This document shows positions 11,220 through 20,586 of a DNA stretch of 64,000 nt, piece after piece. A program made the translations under genes and the position numbers. The DNA is taken from the NCBI RefSeq assembly GCF_003946385.1, contig NZ_RHOE01000007.1, positions 1-64,000 on the forward strand. Direction: 5' to 3'. This stretch comes from Loigolactobacillus zhaoyuanensis. Lineage in GTDB: Bacteria; Bacillota; Bacilli; Lactobacillales; Lactobacillaceae. Every line of letters starts with the position of its first letter. The first letter of the stretch is position 1. Under the pieces are notes generated by a model. That model made no database searches. It had not been told where the DNA came from and was given only the letters and a program-made list of their open reading frames with translations.

Positions 11220-12791
11220 CTATTTAAATCGTTGTAAGAATTTTTTGCCTAGCGGTAACGCCAGCCACTCACGAACCGTCAGTAGCCGCAAACTGCGGGC
11301 CAAGAAAAGAAATAAACTGCCACCTAGTATGACACAGATGAAAACAAGCCCGCCGGTGGCCAAGCGACTCGGCTGTAGCCATTGAACTAGTAACGCATAC
11401 GCTCCGCTCACAACCAAGGTCATGCTGCCAGCGCAGATCATTAATTTAAGCAAGAAATGTTGGCGAAACAATGCGTGCCGCAGGTAACTTTTAGAACGCC
11501 ACCAAATCAGTAGAAACATCACCACCAACGCTAAAATCGTCACTGCACTAGCGCCATTAATTTGCCAACGGCGCACCGCCCAGCCATTGAAAACCAGCTT
11601 AACCGCTAGCCCTACTAACAGCGCTACAGTCGGCAATCGGTACTCGCCTAAGCTTTGAAATACGCTACTGTAACTTGAGATCAGCGCCACAAAAACAATA
11701 CTTAGCATATATAATGCTAAGGCTAAATTACCTTGTGTGTTACCGAATAGTAGCCGGTTAACGCCAGGCATCAACGCGATCAAACCACCAGCGGCAGCAA
11801 CAGAGAAGGTAAAACTTAGCCGGATCATCATCACTGCTTGGCGATAAAATGCATTTAATCGTTGTCGTTGTAGTGCCCTGGTCAAACTAGGTAACAATGA
11901 TGTCGATAAGGCCGTGGCTAAAACTAGACCTAACTGAACTAAGGGCTGGCCACGATCATAAACCCCTTTTAAACTTTTAGCGGCTGCTTGACCAAGTCCA
12001 GCCACTACTAAATTATTTTTGACTGAAAATGAATCTAATAGTTGTAGTAAAACGATCAGCGATGCGTAAAGGCATAACGAACCGCCTTCAGCTAAGAAAC
12101 GACGCAATAGATCATGATAACGTGGCACCCCCAGTGAAGTCGCTACTTTCGCATGACTGACTGAATGTTGCCAATAATAGGCTAATACGATGCTAGCCGC
12201 AAGGGCACCAAACACAGCGCCGCTCATCGCCCAAGTGCCCATTTTATAAACTGACCAATTTGCGCGCACCGCCCAGATCGCCGCGATCAAAATCACCGCG
12301 ACCCGCACAACTTGCTCCGCCACCTGTGATAAAGCCGTTGGCACCATCATAAAACGACCTTGAAAAAAGCCGCGGCTTAGCGCTAGCCAAGGCATGAACA
12401 GAAACATCCAAGCCACCGCGTCAATTAACGGCGCTAACTGGTGATCGCCCATGGCCTGCGCAATCGCTGAATCACCTAACTGTAAGCCAACAAAAATCAG
12501 TCCGGATAAAGCTGCCAGTAATAAAGCGCTACGCCGTAAAGTTTCTCGCTGCCAGCCAGGATCCGTTTGCTCGGCCACTAATTTAGAAATAAATACTGGC
12601 AATCCTGAGAGCGCAAAGGTCATCCCAATGCCATATAGCGGATAAATCTGTTGATAAACGTAGAAGCCCGTATTACCGACTAAATTTTGAAACGGTACTC
12701 GGTAAACGGCGCTTAGTATTTTAGCGATCAAGGAAGCTAACGATAAAATAAAGGCACCGTGGACTACGTGTTTCATCTGCTTATTTTGCAT
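11220..12791 (-). CDS. Polysaccharide/lipid flippase of the MOP superfamily (YabM/SpoVB-like)
   Basis: Integral membrane protein of 523 residues with about 14 predicted membrane segments and the family start HVVHGAFILSLASLIAKILS (residues 8-27). It belongs to the polysaccharide-synthesis/MurJ-type group (PF01943/PF14667) that flips undecaprenyl-linked wall precursors; which substrate it carries cannot be read from sequence. GAGGA precedes the ATG. It follows mfd with a 15-bp gap and precedes rqcP, the same as yabM in Bacillus, so cotranscription is likely. MurJ itself is an alternative, but position favours YabM. Confidence 0.88.
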   Translation of the reverse strand: MQNKQMKHVVHGAFILSLASLIAKILSAVYRVPFQNLVGNTGFYVYQQIYPLYGIGMTFALSGLPVFISKLVAEQTDPGWQRETLRRSALLLAALSGLIFVGLQLGDSAIAQAMGDHQLAPLIDAVAWMFLFMPWLALSRGFFQGRFMMVPTALSQVAEQVVRVAVILIAAIWAVRANWSVYKMGTWAMSGAVFGALAASIVLAYYWQHSVSHAKVATSLGVPRYHDLLRRFLAEGGSLCLYASLIVLLQLLDSFSVKNNLVVAGLGQAAAKSLKGVYDRGQPLVQLGLVLATALSTSLLPSLTRALQRQRLNAFYRQAVMMIRLSFTFSVAAAGGLIALMPGVNRLLFGNTQGNLALALYMLSIVFVALISSYSSVFQSLGEYRLPTVALLVGLAVKLVFNGWAVRRWQINGASAVTILALVVMFLLIWWRSKSYLRHALFRQHFLLKLMICAGSMTLVVSGAYALLVQWLQPSRLATGGLVFICVILGGSLFLFLARSLRLLTVREWLALPLGKKFLQRFK

Positions 12792-12806
12792 AATTTAGTC
12801 CTCGCA

Positions 12807-15800
12807 TCAAGCTGGAGTGGCTGCTTGAACAATTTCTGCCAAGCCATTTAAAAATTGGGTCAACTCTTCCAGCCAATCTGCCTGCCGCATTTTTGGCTGA
12901 ATGACTAAGCTAATGATCATTTTATCGCCGTCCATTTTGACCGTAGCCTTCAGTTTAGTTTTACTTAAAGCCTTAAAGACGTCTTCCGGCGCGATTTGCC
13001 GCGTCCCCTTAGCCGATAACTTCACCTGCAGCTGTTGGTCAAGATGGCGCACCCGTTCAACTAATGCTTGATCAGCATAAACTTTTAGCAACCCGATTGC
13101 CAATAGGTGAGCCACCGTATCAGGATAATCGCCAAAACGATCAAACAGATCAGCTTGTAACTCTTCTAGATCGGCTGGGCTGGCTAACTCGCGGATCCGC
13201 TTATATAACTCAATTTTTTGCCGTGAATCCGTAATGTACTCACTAGGCAAGTAAGCCTCGATCCCCAAATCAATTTCAGCATCGCTTTTAACTTGGGCGA
13301 CCTTACCCTGCTTTTGTGCCACTGCATCAGCTAACATTTGTGAATACAAGTCATAGCCGACTGAATCAATAAAGCCATGTTGCTGCTTACCTAGCAGATT
13401 ACCAGCGCCACGAATCGATAGATCACGCATGGCAATTTTGAAGCCGGAACCTAATTCGGTAAAGTCGCGAATTGCTGCCAAGCGTTTTTCACTGATCTCA
13501 GTTAGAACTTTGTTTTGCCGATACATAAAGTAAGCATACCCGACACGGCTACTACGACCGACACGACCCCGCAACTGGTAAAGCTGCGCCAGGCCCATAT
13601 GGTCAGCGTCTTCCACAAATAGCGTATTAACGTTCGGCATGTTGACCCCATTTTCAATGATCGTCGTGGTGACGATCACGTCATAGTGGCCATGGACAAA
13701 CTCATACAGCGTGTTATCTAGCTGGGCTTCGGTCATTTGACCGTGGGCATAAGTGACGGTAGCTTCTGGCACCAATGCTTCAATATTAGCCACCGTTCGC
13801 TCGATATCTTCCACTCGATTGTGCAAATAAAAAACTTGGCCGCCCCGCGCTAATTCACGTTCAATTCCGGCGCGTAATGCACCAACATTTTGTTCCATCA
13901 CATAAGTTTGGACCGGGTAACGGTTGGCTGGCGGCGTCTCGATCACCGATAGGTCACGGACGCCGACCATCGACATGTTCAACGTCCGCGGAATTGGTGT
14001 AGCGGTCATTGTCAGCACATCCACGTTGGCACGCACTGATTTCAGCCGCTCTTTAGATTTAACGCCGAAACGCTGCTCTTCATCGACGACTAACAAACCA
14101 AGATCACGGAACACCACATCTTTCGATAAGATACGGTGAGTACCGATCACAACATCGGCTTGACCACTTTTAATGGCCGCCAGTGAGGCGTTGATCTGCT
14201 TTGTCGTCCGAAAACGCGACAATAATTCGACTTGAACAGGAAAATCAGCAAAACGCTGCAACATCGTATCAAAATGCTGCTGTGCCAGAATAGTTGTTGG
14301 CACCAAAAACGCAGCCTGCTTACCATCTTGAATTGCTTTGAAAACTGCCCGCAAGGCAACTTCTGTTTTACCGAAGCCAACATCGCCGACCAACAGTCGA
14401 TCCATCGGCTTAGGCCGTTCCATGTCGTGTTTGATCTCGGCCACACTACGCAATTGATCATCAGTTTCCGTATAAGGAAAGGCATCCTCAAACTCGCGCT
14501 GATATTCATTATCCGGTGCAAAGGCAAACCCTTTTTCCGCCTCACGTTGAGCATACAACTCGATCAAATCATCGGCGATATCTTCGATTTTAGAGCTAAC
14601 TTTACGCTTGGTTTTAGCCCACTCACTACCACCTAGTTTATTAACCCGCGGCGATTTACCTTCTGAAGCCACATATTTCTGAACTAAATTTAACTGGGTC
14701 ACCGGGATGAATAACTTGGCATTATCCTGATACAGAATCGTAATGTAGTCTTGGTGCTTACCGTCAACTTCCAGCGTTTGCATCCCAACGTATTTACCGA
14801 TCCCATGATTGACGTGGACCACATAGTCACCCGGATTTAGTTCGTTATAACTCTTGATCCGTTCAGCATTAGCTAAGGTCTGCCGGCGAATACGCTTTTT
14901 AACTGGCTGATTAAACAGTTCTTTTTCTGTGACCACGACTAAATTAGCGTCTGGGAGTTCAAAACCATTCTGCAACGTGGCCGCAACGATCTGGACTTGG
15001 TGTGGTTGTAAGGTGGTTGGCTTAGCCAAGGTTGCTTTAATATTAAAGTCACGCAAGGTTCGCCCAACGCGTTCACGGCGATCATCATCATTTACCATGA
15101 CTAGCACGGTTTGTTGTTGCGCTTGCCAACGATCAATTTCCGCTTTAAACAGCGGCATCTGACCAAAAAACTGCTGCATATCCCGATTTTGCAGATCAAG
15201 GATTTGATCTAAACGTAAATTACCCATTCCTTTTTGGAACAAGCTTAAATAGAAATGAGTATGCTTATTCTTACGTAGCAACGTTTTCAATTCATGACTG
15301 ACGGTCTGTTTATGCAGCATATGGTGGTTACTTAGTTCTTCAGCTAACCACTGGGTCGCGTCGGCAGCTAATTCCGTTTCACTTTCCTGCATCCGAGGGT
15401 AATCATCCAACACGACAATCCCATCAGCCGCTAGATAATCAGTTAGGTTGGCCGCCGGTGCGTAGATCATATCGCGGTAACGAACTAACTCAGGGACGAC
15501 TTCACCTTTTTCCAGTGCTGCGATGATCGGCGATAAATTATTGGTCAACGCGGTTCGCTCACTGGCTTCCTTTAGCGCTGCTGACTCAGTCTGGTACGCT
15601 TTTTTGACTCGCGGTGCCGCCTGTCGTAATAGTTCTGGCGTCACTAAAAAATCAGTGGCTGGTAACAGCGTGAACTCAGTTAAATTCTCAATACTACGCT
15701 GGCTACTGGCCTCAAAATAACGTAGCGAATCGACTTCGGTATCAAACAAATCGATTCGCACTGGATTAGCTGCATTTAATGGGTAAATATCAATAATGTC

Positions 15801-16328
15801 GCCGCGCATCGCAAACTCGCCGGGACGGCCGACTAGTTGCTCGCGAGTGTAGCCCATACCGACTAATTGCTGGCGTAATTGCAGCGGATCTAGTTCACCG
15901 CCAAGCTTGATCGTTAGGGCACTCGCCCGCCATAAATCAGGTGCCGGTAACAACTGGCGCATCCCGGCCAACGAAGCTACCACGATCCCCGACTGTTGTT
16001 GCGCCAAAAAAGTCAGCGCCTGCACCCGTTCACTGCGGTACTCCGGTGAACTGGCTGCCACTTGTGCCGCCATCACTTCATCGACTGGGAAAAGCTTAAC
16101 TTGTGTTTCTGGTAATAAATTAGTCAAATCATCTGCTAATTGACTGGCATTAAATAAACTATTTGTCACCACCAACATCGGCTGCTTTTTAGCCCGTAAT
16201 ACCGCACTTAATAGTAATGAGCGCGCTGAATCTTGCAAGCCGGTGATCAACTGACGACTCTGTGGTGTCACTTGGCTTAACCAATCTTTAATTTTAGGTG
16301 CTTTTAAAAGCAGTTCTGTTAGATCCAT
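12807..16328 (-). CDS. mfd: Transcription-repair coupling factor Mfd
   Basis: Large DNA translocase that removes stalled RNA polymerase and recruits UvrA. In order: UvrB-like N-terminal module (about residues 1-330), RNA polymerase-interacting CarD-like domain (GDYVVHVNHGIGKYVGMQ near 500), RecG-like helicase with Walker A GDVGFGKTEVA (about 650) and DEEQRFG box, TRG motif region, and the C-terminal domain that gates UvrA binding. The 1173-residue length is standard. Only two bases separate it from pth upstream, so the two are cotranscribed; this pth-mfd pair is conserved through Firmicutes. Confidence 0.98.
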   Translation of the reverse strand: MDLTELLLKAPKIKDWLSQVTPQSRQLITGLQDSARSLLLSAVLRAKKQPMLVVTNSLFNASQLADDLTNLLPETQVKLFPVDEVMAAQVAASSPEYRSERVQALTFLAQQQSGIVVASLAGMRQLLPAPDLWRASALTIKLGGELDPLQLRQQLVGMGYTREQLVGRPGEFAMRGDIIDIYPLNAANPVRIDLFDTEVDSLRYFEASSQRSIENLTEFTLLPATDFLVTPELLRQAAPRVKKAYQTESAALKEASERTALTNNLSPIIAALEKGEVVPELVRYRDMIYAPAANLTDYLAADGIVVLDDYPRMQESETELAADATQWLAEELSNHHMLHKQTVSHELKTLLRKNKHTHFYLSLFQKGMGNLRLDQILDLQNRDMQQFFGQMPLFKAEIDRWQAQQQTVLVMVNDDDRRERVGRTLRDFNIKATLAKPTTLQPHQVQIVAATLQNGFELPDANLVVVTEKELFNQPVKKRIRRQTLANAERIKSYNELNPGDYVVHVNHGIGKYVGMQTLEVDGKHQDYITILYQDNAKLFIPVTQLNLVQKYVASEGKSPRVNKLGGSEWAKTKRKVSSKIEDIADDLIELYAQREAEKGFAFAPDNEYQREFEDAFPYTETDDQLRSVAEIKHDMERPKPMDRLLVGDVGFGKTEVALRAVFKAIQDGKQAAFLVPTTILAQQHFDTMLQRFADFPVQVELLSRFRTTKQINASLAAIKSGQADVVIGTHRILSKDVVFRDLGLLVVDEEQRFGVKSKERLKSVRANVDVLTMTATPIPRTLNMSMVGVRDLSVIETPPANRYPVQTYVMEQNVGALRAGIERELARGGQVFYLHNRVEDIERTVANIEALVPEATVTYAHGQMTEAQLDNTLYEFVHGHYDVIVTTTIIENGVNMPNVNTLFVEDADHMGLAQLYQLRGRVGRSSRVGYAYFMYRQNKVLTEISEKRLAAIRDFTELGSGFKIAMRDLSIRGAGNLLGKQQHGFIDSVGYDLYSQMLADAVAQKQGKVAQVKSDAEIDLGIEAYLPSEYITDSRQKIELYKRIRELASPADLEELQADLFDRFGDYPDTVAHLLAIGLLKVYADQALVERVRHLDQQLQVKLSAKGTRQIAPEDVFKALSKTKLKATVKMDGDKMIISLVIQPKMRQADWLEELTQFLNGLAEIVQAATPA

Positions 16329-16330
16329 AG

Positions 16331-16897
16331 TTATCCTTTCCGATTATACTGATTCATCACCTGCATAAAATCAGCGCCCTTTGCCCAATCATCTAACGCA
16401 TCAATAGCTGTATCGATGCTTTGCTCAACTAACGGTTGGGCGTCTTTACTAAATGGCGTTAGCACCCAATCAACTACACTTTGACGTTCTGGATGCCCAG
16501 TACCGATCCGCACCCGATTAAAATCAGACGTTTGCAGAAAGCTGATCAAGCTTTTGATCCCGTTATGGCCGCCAGCAGAACCGTGTTCGCGTAGCCGCAA
16601 CCGTCCGGGCACTAGATCCATATCATCGTACACGACCATTAATTCATCCATTTGAATCTGATAGTAGGTCATCAACGGTTTAACTGCCCGCCCAGAATCA
16701 TTCATAAATGTCTGTGGCTTGACTAAAAAAACCTTTTCGCCATTTTCAAAATAAGTGGCGTAGTTAGCCTCAAATTGATTATTACTAAATGTGACTTGAT
16801 GCGCCGCTGCCATACGATCCATGGTCATAAAGCCGACATTATGTTTGGTCTTTACATATTTTTGTCCAGGGTTACCTAGACCAACGATCATTTTCAT
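16331..16897 (-). CDS. pth: Peptidyl-tRNA hydrolase
   Basis: Cleaves peptidyl-tRNAs released from ribosomes. Family signatures are complete: VGLGNPGQKY at the N-terminus, catalytic His in KTKHNVGF (about residue 20), VVYDDMDL with the assisting Asp (about 94), and GSAGGHNGIKS. It is 188 residues, normal. First gene of the leftward mfd operon. Upstream lies the convergent-looking spacer with the terminator of the TetR gene, so the operon promoter must lie within roughly 16900-16965. Confidence 0.97.
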   Translation of the reverse strand: MKMIVGLGNPGQKYVKTKHNVGFMTMDRMAAAHQVTFSNNQFEANYATYFENGEKVFLVKPQTFMNDSGRAVKPLMTYYQIQMDELMVVYDDMDLVPGRLRLREHGSAGGHNGIKSLISFLQTSDFNRVRIGTGHPERQSVVDWVLTPFSKDAQPLVEQSIDTAIDALDDWAKGADFMQVMNQYNRKG

Positions 16898-16965
16898 TTG
16901 TAAATCGCGCCACCTTATCTAATTTTTTCATGTCTTCATTGGGAATACTAAAAATTACTGACACG

Positions 16966-17000
16966 AAAACGACCGGCAAAATTAAATTGCCGGTTACAAC
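16966..17000 (-). terminator. Terminator after the TetR-family gene
   Basis: On the minus strand ACCGGCAATTT pairs with TTGCCGGT-type sequence and is followed by CGTTTTCG. It is about 95 bp past the TetR stop and before the pth promoter region. Confidence 0.65.
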
Positions 17001-17090
17001 AGAATTATTATTGGCTATTATAACATAACCACTCATGCTTTTCCGTTCTGCGATCGTACACATCACTGCGGCCGATCATAATGATAATAG

Positions 17091-17690
17091 CTATTTTCGG
17101 GGCAACATTGATTGCATCATCTTAACTTGGTTATCGATACGCTTTTCGGTGATAGCGCCGGTGATGGCTAATACACTTAATCCTTCAATGATCAGCATGA
17201 ACGTTTCGGCAAGTTCAGCCAAGCGTTGATCTAATAAAATGTTTTGCGTAACACCTAATTGCAAAATAGCATAGATCGTCTGTTGACTAGAGCTGATCTG
17301 GGCTTGCTGGAAAGCATGGTCTTTTTCGGAACCATGGGTGTAATAATATTCGTAGGTAGCACGTAGCAAACTATTACCGACATGATTTAGCAGGCGATCT
17401 TTATGTTCAGCAAAATATTGAGTCAGTAAGTCTTCAAATGGACTATTTGCCTGGATATCAGCACGAATACCATCAAACTTGCGGCTACTTCGTTGGCCAA
17501 TGACAGCAATAAAAATAGCATCGACCGAATCGAAATATAGATAGATCCCACCACGACTAATGCCGCATTCATCAACGATATCCTGCATCGTGACATTAAG
17601 TAACCCTTTGCGGCTAAATACGCTGCGCGCCCCTTCTAAGATAGCTTCACGTTTGATTTGTTTCCGTTCTTCATTAGTTTTGCTTGTCAT
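17091..17690 (-). CDS. TetR/AcrR-family transcriptional repressor
   Basis: A 199-residue regulator. The N-terminal helix-turn-helix covers residues about 10-56 (ILEGARSVFSRKGLLNVTMQ, then CGISRGGIYLYF), the clearest part of any TetR protein; the C-terminal ligand/dimer domain is unlike any family I can name. It starts 26 bp from the nearer of two palindromes and is divergent from an ECF transporter S-component gene, so it most likely represses both itself and that gene. Inducer unknown. Confidence 0.9.
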   Translation of the reverse strand: MTSKTNEERKQIKREAILEGARSVFSRKGLLNVTMQDIVDECGISRGGIYLYFDSVDAIFIAVIGQRSSRKFDGIRADIQANSPFEDLLTQYFAEHKDRLLNHVGNSLLRATYEYYYTHGSEKDHAFQQAQISSSQQTIYAILQLGVTQNILLDQRLAELAETFMLIIEGLSVLAITGAITEKRIDNQVKMMQSMLPRK

Positions 17691-17715
17691 TAAAAAACCT
17701 CTTTAATAAATAGTT

Positions 17716-17733
17716 AATGACATCGGTGTCATT
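17716..17733. promoter_or_regulatory. TetR operator O1 (imperfect palindrome) overlapping divergent promoter
   Basis: AATGACATC/GGTGTCATT, an 18-bp palindrome with one mismatch. It contains the -35 (ATGACA, 17717-17722) of a rightward promoter whose -10 TATAAT is at 17740-17745 after 17 bases. The same half-site, TGACA, occurs in operator O2, with 36 bp between centres. Confidence 0.75.
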
Positions 17734-17737
17734 TTGA

Positions 17738-17745
17738 AGTATAAT
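17738..17745. promoter_or_regulatory. Overlapping divergent -10 elements of the TetR and ECF genes
   Basis: TATAAT on the plus strand (17740-17745) and TATACT on the minus strand (17738-17743) overlap. The rightward -35 lies in O1 and a leftward -35 candidate (ATGACA, 19-base spacer, or GACACT with 17) lies in O2, so a repressor on both operators would block both directions. Confidence 0.6.
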
Positions 17746-17750
17746 CGCTC

Positions 17751-17770
17751 TAATGACACTAGTGTCATTA
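17751..17770. promoter_or_regulatory. TetR operator O2 (perfect 20-bp palindrome)
   Basis: TAATGACACT followed directly by AGTGTCATTA is a perfect 20-bp palindrome in the TetR-ECF intergenic region, sharing its half-site with O1. Confidence 0.8.
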
Positions 17771-17913
17771 AAATATAGAGCGCTTCCTTTACTGTAGTCG
17801 ATTAGTTTTACTTAAATAAAACTGATTTCAGCTTCATTCATTATACATGAATTCATTTATTTAAGTTATACGTAACCGCATGGGTAGTCGTTGAAAAATT
17901 GGAGTGAATCGCT

Positions 17914-18543
17914 ATGACAAACGATCTGCGCACTAAAAAGCTAGTCTACACTGCTATACTATTGGCACTTTTATTTTTATTGTATCTTACCCCATTGGGA
18001 TTCTTGCAGCTAGGACCATTTGCGATCACCACCTTGCATATTCCAGTTATTGTCGGCTCGATCATACTTGGTTATAAACGCGGCGCTTTTCTAGGCTTAG
18101 TTTTCGGCTTACTCAGTTTATATCGTTCCACGGTCATCATGACACCCACTAGCTTTGTTTTTTCGCCATTTGTCCCCGTTCCCGGAACCGGCCACGGTAA
18201 TGTGTTGGCCATTGTCGTTTCAATTCTGCCCCGCGTATTAGTCGGTATTACCCCAGCATTAGTGTTCGCTTTGTTACGCAAAAAAAATATCAACCGCAGC
18301 TTCAGCTATGGTTTAGCTGGCTTGGTCGGATCATTAACTAACACGGTTTTAGTCCTAGGCCTGATGGGGTTAATTTTTGGTCAGCAATTAGGTTACCATT
18401 CCTTGAGTGCCATTTTAGTGCTTATCGGGGGTGTCATTGTATCTAATGGCTTCGTTGAAATGATCGTAGCCACATTGGTGACCGTTTCGCTGGCTAGCGC
18501 ATTCGACATAGTTGAAAAACGCCTATTAAAGCCAACTAAATGA
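17914..18543 (+). CDS. ECF transporter S component (PanT/FolT-like, PF12822)
   Basis: A 209-residue membrane protein with about six membrane segments. The pattern of a substrate-binding S component of a group II ECF vitamin transporter is seen: the early LGFLQLGPFAITTLHIPVIV block, the GYKRGAFLGLVFGLLSLYRS loop, and a conserved SILPRVLVG turn, most like pantothenate carriers. It would work with the shared EcfA-EcfA'-EcfT module encoded elsewhere. Substrate is an inference. GGAG lies nine bases before the ATG. It is divergent from the TetR gene and shares two palindromic operators with it, an unusual regulator for an S component, most of which are under riboswitches or CodY-like control; I see no riboswitch in the 140-bp leader. 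Confidence 0.82.
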   Translation: MTNDLRTKKLVYTAILLALLFLLYLTPLGFLQLGPFAITTLHIPVIVGSIILGYKRGAFLGLVFGLLSLYRSTVIMTPTSFVFSPFVPVPGTGHGNVLAIVVSILPRVLVGITPALVFALLRKKNINRSFSYGLAGLVGSLTNTVLVLGLMGLIFGQQLGYHSLSAILVLIGGVIVSNGFVEMIVATLVTVSLASAFDIVEKRLLKPTK

Positions 18544-18589
18544 GTTTTAAGCTAAATCTTTTGATTTCTATTAGATTTATTACATTTTC

Positions 18590-18619
18590 TTAGATAAATC
18601 AAGCCAGATATGCTATGAT
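18590..18619 (+). promoter_or_regulatory. Candidate ldh promoter
   Basis: TTAGAT, an 18-base spacer and TATGAT about 48 bp upstream of the ldh start. Plausible sigma-A promoter, no cre seen next to it. Confidence 0.45.
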
Positions 18620-18636
18620 AATACTTCAAAAAATAA

Positions 18637-19638
<1,002 letters not shown>

Positions 19639-19665
19639 AATTCATGAAAATAATTAGTTAAATTT

Positions 19666-19716
19666 AATATTATCTGTTGGTCGCCTGCGGGGTGCCAATA
19701 GGTAATATTTTTTATT
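19666..19716 (+). terminator. Terminator after ldh
   Basis: Arms AATATTATCTGTTGG and CCAATAGGTAATATT pair with a few G-U pairs and are followed by TTTTTTATTT. Confidence 0.8.
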
Positions 19717-19787
19717 TAGCGACGCAAACCTTGTTGCATTAGCTTAAATCGTGGTTACATTTTAATAAAATTTACTTTTGCCGCTAT

Positions 19788-19801
19788 TGTAAGCGTTGAC
19801 A
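19788..19801 (+). promoter_or_regulatory. cre site (CcpA operator) before the orphan EIIA gene
   Basis: TGTAAGCGTTGACA fits the Bacillus cre consensus TGWAARCGNTWNCA with at most one deviation. A weaker cre-like sequence, TGAACGTGTTTTCA, follows at 19810-19823. Both lie 80-115 bp upstream of the EIIA start, where catabolite control of that gene is expected. Confidence 0.65.
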
Positions 19802-19903
19802 TTTTGCTATGAACGTGTTTTCATAAGAGTATAGGAATCACAAGCCGGTTTTTAAAACTAAAAACTGACTCCTATAGGCTAAAGTAAACTGGAGGAATGC
19901 ATT

Positions 19904-20302
19904 ATGGCACAATATACAACAATCATCACTGGTCACGGCGGTTTCGCCGATGGCATCAAAAACACCTTGAACCTACTTTCGATCATTCCCGATAACTATA
20001 AATTCATTAACTTTGAAAACGGTATGACTGAAGAAGCTTATAAGAAAGAACTCACTGCAGCAGTTAAGCCCGGTGAAGCAACTGTATTATTTACAGATAT
20101 TTTTGGCGGGACACCATTCAAGGTCTGTGCAGAGATCGCTTATCATAATGACAAAGTGCAAGTTGTTACCGGCTGTAACATCGGTTCATTGATGGAAGCA
20201 ACTTATAACAGCTATCGTTCATTGCGTGACTACGCTGATGATCTCGTCTTTATTTCTAAAAACTTCACTCAACGTTTAGGTGCTGAAAAGGTAAATAACT
20301 GA
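19904..20302 (+). CDS. Orphan PTS EIIA component, mannose family
   Basis: A 132-residue EIIA of the mannose/fructose/sorbose family (PF03610). The phosphorylated histidine is expected in ITGHGGFADG (His10 region), and FTDIFGGTPF is the second family block. It accepts phosphate from HPr and passes it to an EIIB. No EIIB, EIIC or EIID gene lies in the window, so it either completes a system encoded elsewhere or has a regulatory role. GGAGG precedes the ATG. It is a single-gene unit with cre sites in front and a terminator behind, between ldh and an L,D-transpeptidase. Confidence 0.88.
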   Translation: MAQYTTIITGHGGFADGIKNTLNLLSIIPDNYKFINFENGMTEEAYKKELTAAVKPGEATVLFTDIFGGTPFKVCAEIAYHNDKVQVVTGCNIGSLMEATYNSYRSLRDYADDLVFISKNFTQRLGAEKVNN

Positions 20303-20330
20303 TCATTAGAAATTCTAAATGATTTTTACT

Positions 20331-20365
20331 AGAGTTTGGGCTGACCGCTCAAACTCTTTTTATTT
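20331..20365 (+). terminator. Terminator after EIIA gene
   Basis: AGAGTTTGGGC/GCTCAAACTCT stem with TGACC-type loop, followed by TTTTTATTT. Confidence 0.85.
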
Positions 20366-20465
20366 GGCGGATAAATAGATTTAAAATTAACACCTGCCGC
20401 CCTATTTTTCGGACTGCTTATTTTAATAATTAAGTTTTGAAATTAGCCAATATTTATTGTAATAT

Positions 20466-20492
20466 TAGTAACGTTTTCATAGTGAGTATAAT
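20466..20492 (+). promoter_or_regulatory. Candidate promoter with overlapping cre-like site for the L,D-transpeptidase gene
   Basis: A consensus -10 TATAAT (20487-20492) lies about 95 bp upstream of the gene. TAGTAACGTTTTCA (20466-20479), which keeps the AACGTTTTCA half of a cre site, covers the -35 region. The cre is one base off at its conserved TG and is tentative. Confidence 0.45.
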
Positions 20493-20586
20493 AATTTTTA
20501 GCTAAATTAAAGGTTTATCCGCTATCATTTTTCACTAGGAAATGCTACACTCAGCTAAAGAATAATTTATAGGAGGACCGTAACCA

